This document shows positions 1 to 5,088 of a DNA stretch of 10,337 bases, in pieces. The stretch comes from Candidatus Altimarinota bacterium. Its GTDB lineage: Bacteria > Patescibacteriota > Gracilibacteria > BD1-5 > UBA2023. The position numbers and the translations under genes were made by a program. Each line of letters begins with the position of its first letter. Positions within the stretch are counted from its first letter, which is position 1. The stretch covers positions 1-10,337 of the forward strand of contig DNKW01000036.1 in assembly GCA_003488655.1 (NCBI GenBank), written 5' to 3'. Under the pieces are notes generated by a model, which ran no database searches, had not been told where the DNA came from, and saw nothing but the letters and a program-made list of their open reading frames with translations.

Positions 1-20
1 GATCCCTACCCGGCCCACCA
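1..20 (+). tRNA. 3' end of a tRNA, cut by the window edge
   Basis: The first 20 bases fit the end of a tRNA: the last part of the T-loop (GATC), the T-stem 3' strand CCTAC, a 7-base acceptor 3' strand CCGGCCC, discriminator A and an encoded CCA. A rho-independent terminator follows 13 bases later, as expected for a tRNA transcript. The matching 5' acceptor strand would be GGGCCGG, outside the window. The anticodon is not visible, so the amino acid cannot be assigned. Confidence 0.7.
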
Positions 21-33
21 TTTCGTAAAAAAC

Positions 34-63
34 ATCCCATCCGCTATGCGGGTGGGATTTTTT
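34..63 (+). terminator. Rho-independent terminator after the truncated tRNA
   Basis: An 11-bp stem (34-44 with 48-58, one T-G pair) closes a 3-base TAT loop and runs into a T tract (58-63). It lies directly downstream of the tRNA 3' end and most likely ends that transcript. Confidence 0.85.
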
Positions 64-85
64 GACGAAAAGTGTTCCTTGGATA

Positions 86-218
86 GTAGGGATCGAAGCC
101 GTAGCGACACTGATAAGTTCTTTGAAAAAGAACGAATCAGGGAAGATGTGCCTGGAATGGCACATCTTGTCGCAAGGAGTTTTTCTGAAGTGAAACAGAA
201 GAAAAAAGATCCCTACCC
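86..218 (+). repeat. Structured repeat element A behind the first tRNA
   Basis: The unit is bounded by an inverted pair, GTAGGGATC (86-94) and GATCCCTAC (208-216). The right copy also repeats the tRNA 3' end at 1-11 (GATCCCTACCC). Inside, GAAGCCGTAGCGACAC (95-110) and GTCGCAAGGAGTT (169-181) are identical to element B. A fold can be drawn by eye: GCGAC (104-108) pairs with GTCGC (169-173). This encloses a hairpin formed by 110-140 (CTGAT...ATCAG with inner GTTCTTT/AAAGAAC) and a perfect 10-bp hairpin 143-152/159-168 with loop TGGAAT. No protein is supported here. The strand is given by analogy with the tRNA; true transcription is unknown. Confidence 0.7.
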
Positions 219-232
219 TGCCAGAGAATCTT

Positions 233-329
233 TTTCAGAGAGTATATTATTTCTCGTTCATATGAAAGCAGTGCCTATTCTCATACTCATTAAGCTCATA
301 GGAACATCGAAATAAAATACTCTCTGAAA
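233..329. repeat. 97-bp unit bounded by 13-bp perfect inverted repeats
   Basis: TTTCAGAGAGTAT (233-245) is the exact reverse complement of ATACTCTCTGAAA (317-329). The 71-base interior is AT-rich, contains the small palindrome TTCATATGAA, and has no credible coding content. No target-site duplication is visible outside the repeats. It could be a small MITE-like element or a structured RNA; one copy in the window does not decide. Together with element A and the tRNA-Leu promoter it accounts for most of the gene-free stretch 64-426. Confidence 0.55.
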
Positions 330-381
330 CTATGAATAATGCAAGTATTGTATAGCTATAATAATAATTTCCCAAAAAAAT

Positions 382-408
382 TTGCTTTCCGTCCATTTTC
401 CATATACT
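382..408 (+). promoter_or_regulatory. Probable promoter of tRNA-Leu
   Basis: TTGCTT (382-387) and TATACT (403-408) are 15 bases apart; read as TTTGCT from 381 the spacer is 16. The -10 box ends 18 bases before the tRNA 5' end. The same TTGC-N17-TATA(A/C)T pattern appears before rpmF and the CNNM gene, which supports it. Confidence 0.5.
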
Positions 409-426
409 GTCCTCACATTCAAACCT

Positions 427-510
427 GCCCGGGTGGTGAAATGGTAGACACGACGGTCTTAGAAGCCGTTGCCTTACGGTGTGAGAGTTCAAGTCTCTCT
501 CCGGGCACCA
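427..510 (+). tRNA. tRNA-Leu (anticodon UAG)
   Basis: This 84-base class II tRNA has acceptor strands GCCCGGG and TCCGGGC (one G-T pair), discriminator A and an encoded CCA. The anticodon stem ACGGT/GCCGT holds the 7-base loop CTTAGAA, giving anticodon TAG, which reads CUN leucine codons. A long variable arm (around GCCTTACGGT) and the T-arm GAGAG-TTCAAGT-CTCTC follow, typical of tRNA-Leu. It has its own promoter and a terminator 12 bases downstream. Its 3' end is partly repeated at 712-760 in element B. Confidence 0.93.
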
Positions 511-522
511 AAAAAATATAAG

Positions 523-556
523 CCCTCTTCCGAAAGGAGGAGGGATTATTTTTTTT
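523..556 (+). terminator. Rho-independent terminator of tRNA-Leu
   Basis: A 9-bp stem (523-531 with 536-544, one T-G pair) with a GAAA tetraloop is followed by ATTA and an 8-base T tract (549-556). Confidence 0.85.
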
Positions 557-579
557 GTGCACGTTGAGGTGAGATACTT

Positions 580-760
580 GAAGCCGTAGCGACACCGACG
601 ACGAAGGAGTTAGGGAAAGTGTGCCTGGAATGGCACACTTCGTCGCAAGGAGTTCCCGGGACGGGACAAGTCTCTGGGGTGGATTGAGGTGATGGCATTG
701 AGCTCGAACATTGAGAGTTCAGCGAAACGATAGTGAAGCGAGTCGTCTCCGGGCACCAAA
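580..760 (+). repeat. Structured repeat element B with partial copy of the tRNA-Leu 3' end
   Basis: Shares with element A GAAGCCGTAGCGACAC (580-595), GTGCCTGGAATGGCAC (621-636) and GTCGCAAGGAGTT (642-654). The central hairpin is 9 bp (617-625/632-640); its outer stem differs from element A but remains paired. GCGAC (589-593) pairs with GTCGC (642-646). The right end carries two exact pieces of the tRNA-Leu 3' half: TGAGAGTTCA (712-721, as at 482-491) and TCTCCGGGCACCAAA (746-760, as at 498-512). Twenty-four bases separate them here, against six in the tRNA. The region does not fold as a complete tRNA. It fills the gene-free stretch between tRNA-Leu and rnpA. Confidence 0.7.
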
Positions 761-773
761 GAAAATCAAATAA

Positions 774-796
774 CTCACGCGAAAGCGTGGGTTTTT
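774..796. terminator. Terminator hairpin after element B, possibly bidirectional
   Basis: Stem CTCACGC/GCGTGGG (774-780, 785-791; one T-G pair) with a GAAA loop and TTTTT (792-796) forms a plus-strand terminator after the tRNA-like tail of element B. Read on the minus strand, the same hairpin lies 59 bases after the rnpA stop and is followed by TTATTTGATTTTC, so it may also end the rnpA transcript. Confidence 0.65.
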
Positions 797-854
797 GTGA
801 TTTTCTGAATAGCATAATTTTCTGAATATGAGGACATCATCCAAAGAAGACACA

Positions 855-1196
855 TTATTTCTTCACCAATTTCTTCAAAAACCCCATATCTTTATCGAAC
901 CCCGCAATGTCTTCCACACTCTTATGATGGAAGGTCTTTCCTTTCTTGGGGACGAACACGATATCGTTGCTCCCGGTAATGCAGATATCGGCGACGCTGT
1001 CATAGAGTCGACGACGATAGAAGTTACGTGCTATGGACGTTCGAGTATGCTTTCCGGAGAAGACAACCCCGAAACGATTGTGTCCAATCTTGTTGGGGAG
1101 TATATTCGCTATGAATCCGTACGCAAAAAAAGGTTTACGAAATCGTAGAACCTTTTTTACCTCGTTTTCTGAGAGTCTGTATATCTTTGGGATCAT
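855..1196 (-). CDS. rnpA: Ribonuclease P protein component
   Basis: The 113-residue basic protein is the size of RnpA, which binds RNase P RNA and helps remove the 5' leader from pre-tRNAs. The family core is visible as RFGVVFSGKHTRTS (residues 41-54) followed by the basic helix ARNFYRRRLYD (56-66), corresponding to the RNR signature; the third arginine of RNR appears as Phe59. It lies downstream of rpmH on the same strand, the classic rpmH-rnpA order, although a 160-base gap with repeat C separates them. I chose the ATG at 1196; an in-frame TTG at 1202 is an alternative. An AGGAG lies 20 bases before the ATG and 14 before the TTG, too far for a normal Shine-Dalgarno site in either case. The stop is UAA and there is no in-frame UGA. 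Confidence 0.9.
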   Translation of the reverse strand: MIPKIYRLSENEVKKVLRFRKPFFAYGFIANILPNKIGHNRFGVVFSGKHTRTSIARNFYRRRLYDSVADICITGSNDIVFVPKKGKTFHHKSVEDIAGFDKDMGFLKKLVKK

Positions 1197-1249
1197 ATTC
1201 AAAAGAAATTTAGAATCTCCTGAAAAATGATGAAGTTCGTATGAAAATC

Positions 1250-1322
1250 GAAGCCATAGCTCCCCCTTGTGGGGTTATTGAAGCGAAGCGTACTAAATGG
1301 TACGATGAGCGAGGAACGGAAG
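1250..1322 (+). repeat. Structured repeat element C, diverged relative of A and B
   Basis: It starts GAAGCCATAGC (1250-1260), against GAAGCCGTAGC in A and B. It contains a CCCC-CTTGT-GGGG hairpin (about 1263-1275). The central hairpin CGTAC-TAAATG-GTACG (1289-1304) resembles the GTGCC-TGGAAT-GGCAC hairpin of A and B, and GAGCGAGGAAC follows in the position of GTCGCAAGGAG. It lies in the rpmH-rnpA intergenic region. A further palindrome TGCGAA-A-TTCGCA follows at about 1330-1342. Homology to A and B is inferred from order and motifs, not from long identity. Confidence 0.45.
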
Positions 1323-1362
1323 ATTTGAGTGCGAAATTCGCATTTTGCAGAGATTCCTAAAA

Positions 1363-1647
1363 CTATTCAGCTGCTTTAGTATCTGTCTTAGAATAACGTG
1401 CAGAATTATCTACACGGAAGTGCTTGCTCGATCCTGGGTATTGTACTACACGGGCAGTACCTCCGGCAACGATGTGCATCTTGGATTTTCCTTTGGTGAG
1501 CTTGTATCGAGTCGGGTAGCTCACAGTGAGAACATGACGACCCTTTCGGCGTCGTGCAGCGAGAACCGCTCGTCCTCCAACTGAGAGAGATCGAGTGAGG
1601 AATCCGTGAGTTCGGAGTCGTTTTCTTTTTTTGAATTTAGCGAGCAT
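1363..1647 (-). CDS. rpmH: Large-subunit ribosomal protein bL34, C-terminally extended
   Basis: Residues 7-43 match the L34 core: KKRKRLRTHGFLTRS, then GGRAVLAARRRKGRHVLTV, compared with the usual THGF-x-R, GR-x-VL and RRRAKGRKRLTV. L34 is normally about 44-50 residues; this product is 94, with an added tail of about 50 residues after LTV that begins SYPTRYKLTKGKSK. The usual N-terminal KRTYQPS segment is missing, the protein starting MLAKFKKRKR. It lies upstream of rnpA on the same strand, the conserved arrangement, which supports the call. The start ATG at 1647 is preceded by AGGCACT, at most a weak ribosome site. The stop is UAG. The tail has no recognised domain; it is basic to neutral and could reach further into ribosomal RNA. 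Confidence 0.85.
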   Translation of the reverse strand: MLAKFKKRKRLRTHGFLTRSLSVGGRAVLAARRRKGRHVLTVSYPTRYKLTKGKSKMHIVAGGTARVVQYPGSSKHFRVDNSARYSKTDTKAAE

Positions 1648-1675
1648 AGTGCCTGTTTTTATTAAAAATAATAGT

Positions 1676-1697
1676 AAAAAGAGGTAGTGCTCTTTTT
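1676..1697 (-). terminator. Weak AT-rich hairpin between rnc and rpmH
   Basis: AAAAAGAG (1676-1683) and CTCTTTTT (1690-1697) form an 8-bp stem with a 6-base loop. T tracts follow on either strand. It lies in the 224-base gap between the rnc stop and the rpmH start and could terminate or attenuate read-through from rnc. The stem has only two G-C pairs, so it is weak. Confidence 0.35.
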
Positions 1698-1807
1698 ATG
1701 AAAGTGCGGGAATTGTATGAAAAAATGGAGAAAAGTCAAAACAAATTATATTTTTCTCGGGAGCGGATTGTCTGGGGAGGAGAGAATTCTTTATTTCGAG
1801 GTCGAAA

Positions 1808-1840
1808 CTCCCCCTTAATCCCCCTCGGTTGAGGGGGAGA
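1808..1840. repeat. GC-rich palindromic repeat (CCCCCTC-GGTT-GAGGGGG)
   Basis: A perfect 7-bp hairpin, CCCCCTC (1820-1826), GGTT, GAGGGGG (1831-1837), is preceded by a second C-run, CTCCCCCTTAAT (1809-1820). It stands out from its AT-rich surroundings. Short C-run palindromes of this type are common dispersed intergenic repeats in environmental bacterial genomes; only one copy is visible here. It follows the rnc stop by about 35 bases but lacks a T tract. Confidence 0.5.
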
Positions 1841-1871
1841 ATTCGAACGAAAGTGAAAATAGGAGGAGTTT

Positions 1872-2621
1872 TTAGTTCTTGATCGTCTTTTCCCAAACCT
1901 TCTGAAGTGAGAGTGCGTTTTCTGCCGCCTCCTGCTGGGCCTTTTTCTTGCTCGAACCCATTCCTGTTCCGACTTGTTTCGTTCCTATGTACGCACCGAC
2001 AGTGTAGGATTTATTGTGGTCTGATCCCGATTCTCCAAGCACCTCATAGGTGGGAGTGGTAAGATACTTGTCCTGAGCTATCTCTTGGAGATGGGATTTC
2101 GGATCGACATGGAGTTCCTTTTCGAGGATTTCCAAAAGAGTGGAAAGAACGTATTTTTTTACAAAAGATTTTGCTTCTTCATACCCGAGATCGAGATAAA
2201 GAGCTCAGAGAAATGCTTCGAAAGTATTGGCAACGATGTAGGGATTGGTATTCCCTCCAGCGAGGAGCTCGCCCTTGGATACGAGCACGTAATCCTGAAG
2301 ATTCAAAGCCAATCCAATGGATGCGAGATTTTTTCCGCGAACCAGAGCGCTCCGTATATCAGTAAGCTCTCATTCTGCTTTATCTGGATATGCATGAAAA
2401 AGAAGCTCTGTTGAGATAAGTTCAAGAACCGCATCCCCGAGGAATTCCAGACGTTCATTACTCTCCGAAACATGAATGATATTTTCATTCAGCACGGATC
2501 GGTGAATGAACGCGAGGCAGTAGTTGGTAATGTTTTTATAGGGAATCTCAAGAGAAGATACGAATGATCCTATTTTCTCTTCAAATGCCTTGCTCGATAT
2601 AGAGACAATTTTTTTGGACAT
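1872..2621 (-). CDS. rnc: Ribonuclease III, with two UGA-encoded glycines
   Basis: The 249-residue product cleaves double-stranded RNA in rRNA and mRNA maturation. The signature NERLEFLGDAVLEL is at residues 55-68, with catalytic Glu59 and Asp63 in view. Residue 84 is UGA (2370-2372) in the conserved E-G-E-L-T motif; residue 139 is UGA (2205-2207) in FEAF-L-G-ALYLD. Both are glycines in the family, direct evidence for UGA=Gly. Glu135 matches the second catalytic glutamate (E117 in E. coli), but the aspartate three residues before it (D114) is Asn132 here. A C-terminal dsRNA-binding domain spans about 175-243, ending with the basic GSSKKKAQQEAAENAL. The start ATG lies 17 bases after the nusB stop, so the two are probably cotranscribed. 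There is no Shine-Dalgarno. The stop is UAA. Confidence 0.95.
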
Positions 2622-2638
2622 AAGAAATATGTTAAAAA

Positions 2639-3112
2639 CTATACAAAGAATCTCGGTTTAAGGGGATTTATTTTTATCATCTCAAGTATTGTTCCCTTCT
2701 CATCTTTAAGGGCATTGAGAACACCATTCACCATCATGCGGGCAGTGTCATCGGAAAAGGTTTTAGAAAGCTCGATCGCCTCATTGATACTCACTTTCTC
2801 GGGGATGCTATCGATAGTCAAGTACAGCATTTCATACGATGCAATCATAATCGGAAGAAGATTTCCAACTGGCATGCTGGTAATATCGAACTTTGGTGCA
2901 TATTTATGTATAATCGCCAGGAGTTCTCCTTCTTTTTCTATAACTCCGGAAAACATCGACTGAAAATAGGGAATATCCAAAGATGTGGAAACAAGTTCGT
3001 CAAAGAAAGCATGAAGAAAGGCTTGTTCCTCAAAACTTACACCTCCCATAGATCGGGCATAGAGCGCCTGGAGAAGATAAGAACGAGTCTTACGACGGGA
3101 AACTTTAATCAT
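2639..3112 (-). CDS. nusB: Transcription antitermination factor NusB
   Basis: The 157-residue all-helical protein binds boxA RNA with NusE (S10) and supports rRNA transcription antitermination. Family features are the N-terminal RRKTRSYLLQALYARS (residues 6-21) and the strongly conserved SINEAIELSKTF (108-119) followed by RMMVNGVLNAL. Length is normal. It is followed after 17 bases by rnc, fitting an RNA-maturation operon. Upstream it is separated from rpmF by about 100 bases holding a good terminator, so it needs either read-through or its own promoter, which I could not identify. The ATG at 3112 has no Shine-Dalgarno. The stop is UAG and no in-frame UGA is present. Confidence 0.93.
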   Translation of the reverse strand: MIKVSRRKTRSYLLQALYARSMGGVSFEEQAFLHAFFDELVSTSLDIPYFQSMFSGVIEKEGELLAIIHKYAPKFDITSMPVGNLLPIMIASYEMLYLTIDSIPEKVSINEAIELSKTFSDDTARMMVNGVLNALKDEKGTILEMIKINPLKPRFFV

Positions 3113-3136
3113 AGATTGTAAATGAACGATGGAGAA

Positions 3137-3181
3137 GTAAAAAAACGAAAAAACTTTGCGAAAATTTCTTCTCGCAAAGTT
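3137..3181 (-). terminator. Rho-independent terminator after rpmF
   Basis: AACTTTGCGA (3152-3161) pairs perfectly with TCGCAAAGTT (3172-3181), a 10-bp stem with a 10-base loop. On the minus strand it is followed by TTTTTCGTTTTTTTAC. It lies just after the rpmF stop and before nusB, so it would end or attenuate rpmF transcripts. Confidence 0.8.
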
Positions 3182-3211
3182 CTCGCTCGTATTTATTGTA
3201 ATTTTCGCAAA

Positions 3212-3445
3212 TTATGCACGGACGGTGGTAACTTTCTTAGCAGCCTTCCCTACAGAATATACTTTTCGTCCTTTGTATTCTCCGGTGATAGGAGAAGCAA
3301 AGTGAGAAAGTCCTATAGCATTTCCTTCTTTGTCATATTGAAGAGAAACACTGTTAAGAACTTTTCGAGTCTTGAGCTCGAGCCATTTACCATGGCGTTT
3401 TCCAGTTTGGACTTTGGAAGCTTTCTTTTTAGGTGCGAAAGACAT
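3212..3445 (-). CDS. rpmF: Probable large-subunit ribosomal protein bL32, cysteine-free form
   Basis: The 77-residue basic protein starts MSFAPKKKASKVQTGKRHGK, matching the start of L32 (PKKKTSK...RR..H). It ends with LSHFASPITGEYKGRKVYS, aligning with the L32 segment LPHRVCPSCGYYKGREV. The four zinc-ribbon cysteines found in many L32 proteins are absent; cysteine-free L32 forms are known. It is slightly longer than the usual 55-65 residues. It heads a minus-strand block with nusB and rnc and has a probable promoter about 70 bases upstream. The ATG at 3445 is preceded by ATCATC, without a Shine-Dalgarno. The stop is UAA. The L32 assignment rests on the two terminal motifs. Confidence 0.78.
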   Translation of the reverse strand: MSFAPKKKASKVQTGKRHGKWLELKTRKVLNSVSLQYDKEGNAIGLSHFASPITGEYKGRKVYSVGKAAKKVTTVRA

Positions 3446-3513
3446 GATGATGAATCGTAAGAAAATAGGATGATAGAGCGATTTCCTCGCTTCTTATCGA
3501 ATAAGTGGGCGTT

Positions 3514-3540
3514 ATTATATGGAAAAATCTAAAAATGCAA
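3514..3540 (-). promoter_or_regulatory. Probable promoter of rpmF
   Basis: On the minus strand TTGCAT (3540-3535) is followed after 15 bases by a perfect TATAAT (3519-3514); read as TTTGCA the spacer is 16. Transcription would start about 60 bases before the rpmF ATG. The rest of the 194-base gap to the CNNM gene shows no other clear signal. Confidence 0.6.
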
Positions 3541-3639
3541 AGGAAAATGTGGAAATTTTTTGGAACTCGGAAAATTCCTCCTTCATTTGAGAGTTTCTGA
3601 GACCATTCCAAAGGATATTCGATTTTTTATATTCCGGAA

Positions 3640-4941
3640 TTAAACGAGCGCGCCTTTTTCTACTCGGACACTCTCGATTTTTCCATCTTCAATATCCTCA
3701 ACGGTGAGTATGAGAGAATTCTTCTGTCCTGTCAGAGTAATGGATTCTCCATTTCTCGGAAATCGTTCGAGAAGAGAGAGGATCAGATAGCCGATTGTTT
3801 CGCCGATGTATTCCTCACTGATATTTATAGAAGCGCTCGTGAGCTTATATTCTTCCAAAACATCCTCCACAAGAACACTCCCTTGGACGATAATCGCCCC
3901 ATTGGAAGTCTTTCGGATATATTCCTCTTCCCGATCCTTTTCATCTTTGATATCTCCGAATACTTCCTCGATAATATCCTCAAGGGTGATAACTCCATCA
4001 ACTCCGCCATGTTCGTCAAGTACGAGCGCTATATGTTTATGGGATTTCTGGAAGATGGTCAATATACGATCGATTGGTTGTGTGGAAGGTACCTTAATAA
4101 TCTTTTCAAGATCCAGCTCTTTGAGCTTCTTATCAGCAAGCCCTTCTTTCTTCCAGATAAAAGCTTCTCGGAAAGTAACGACATAATCGACATCGTCCGG
4201 GGTTTCCGCATAGACAGGAATACGGGAATGACTCGAATTCAGAAAAAAAGTGCAAAGTTCCAGAACGGTCATATCTTCAGAAACAAAATCCACCGAGACT
4301 CGCGGGGTCATAACAGACGAGGCTTCGGTTTCGGAAAGATCGAGAATATTCTTAATCTTCTTGTGTTCATGGGATTCCACACCTCATTTTTCATGAGATA
4401 TATCGATGAATGCCTCGAATTCTTCCGTTGTCATTCTCTTATTATGGAGATTGGATCCTGCTCCCGTAAGAAAACTTATGAATCGAATAAAGTATTCGAT
4501 AAGCCAGTTAAGGGGGAAAAGAAGGAACATAAGAATCCGATATATGGGCGCAACAATAAGCGCTACGTGATCGGAAAAGCGTACTCCGAGAATCTTTGGC
4601 GTAATCTCTCCAAAAAGGAGAATGATGGTGGAAACAATGAGCAATGCGAAGGTAACGCCGAGTTCTCCCGGAAACTGAAATTGCTGAGAAAAATCAAGGG
4701 CTACGATGGTGGAAAAACTGGAAATAGCGATGGTAACGGCTGTAGTTCCGATAAGATTCGTCATAAGAAGACGCTCATTTTGTGCCTTGATAAATTGAAG
4801 GGTTACAGCGCCGAATCGGCGTTTTTTCACAGCAGATACTATAACATGGTCAGAGATGGACATGAGAGGAATCTCGGTTCCTGCGAAAAATACAAGGAGG
4901 AGGAGGAGGGTGAAAAATATACCGAGCGACGCGGGGTCCAT
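3640..4941 (-). CDS. CNNM/CorB-type membrane protein: DUF21, two CBS domains, CorC_HlyC domain
   Basis: The 433-residue protein belongs to the HlyC/CorC (CNNM, UPF0053) family linked to divalent metal (Mg2+/Co2+) transport. Residues 1-150 are the DUF21 membrane domain with hydrophobic segments at about 6-27, 63-82, 94-113 and 125-151; FFAGTEIPLMSIS and the GEITPKILGVRFSDHVAL motif are characteristic. The CBS pair lies at about 200-320 (MTPRVSVDFV; HKHIALVLDEHGGVDGVITLEDIIEEVFGDI), where CBS domains usually bind adenosine nucleotides. The C-terminal 345-430 is the CorC_HlyC domain. Residue 186 is UGA (4384-4386) in HEK-G-GVESHEHKKI, where relatives read E-E-G; under the standard code the gene would split between the membrane and CBS parts. 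The start ATG lacks a Shine-Dalgarno and the stop is UAA. The older name hemolysin is misleading. Confidence 0.93.
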
Positions 4942-4970
4942 AATGAAGGGAAAAGAATAGAATGTGAAGT

Positions 4971-4997
4971 ATTATATAGGTTTCTCCCAATTTGCAA
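4971..4997 (-). promoter_or_regulatory. Probable promoter of the CNNM/CBS gene
   Basis: On the minus strand TTGCAA (4997-4992) is followed after 15 bases by a perfect TATAAT (4976-4971), about 30 bases before the ATG. The pattern is the same as before rpmF and tRNA-Leu. Confidence 0.6.
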
Positions 4998-5021
4998 GTT
5001 TTTCGAAGAAAGGATTTTTTT

Positions 5022-5047
5022 TTGACTTTCTATTTTTTAAGTATAAA
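5022..5047 (+). promoter_or_regulatory. Possible promoter of the pilin-like gene
   Basis: TTGACT (5022-5027) and TATAAA (5042-5047) are spaced by 14 bases, short for a standard promoter. The -10-like box lies 41 bases before the ATG at 5089. It overlaps the AT-rich divergent region shared with the CNNM gene. Confidence 0.4.
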
Positions 5048-5088
5048 CTTCCCGAGAATATATATTTATATCCTTCATATCATTCTTT

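Noticed and set aside
655..757. Possible second complete tRNA: CCCGGGA at 655 and TCCGGGCACCA at the end of element B
   Set aside because: The interior does not form D, anticodon or T arms and the T-arm region is split by a 24-base stretch; only 3' fragments of tRNA-Leu are present.
1..796. CRISPR array
   Set aside because: The repeats are few, long, structured and unequally spaced, with no short regular repeat-spacer pattern and no cas genes in view.
1696..1896. Small open frame with an NRGGLRG-like peptide on the minus strand
   Set aside because: That peptide is just the translation of the C-run palindromic repeat at 1808-1840, and the frame overlaps the end of rnc.
1872..2621. rnc as a pseudogene broken by nonsense mutations
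   Set aside because: The frame is kept throughout, only UGA interrupts it, both UGAs sit at conserved glycines, and four other genes show the same pattern.
3883..5025. Long open frame (380 codons) on the plus strand
   Set aside because: It is antisense to the well-supported CNNM/CBS gene, has low-complexity charged content and no family motifs; it is a shadow of the opposite strand's codon use.
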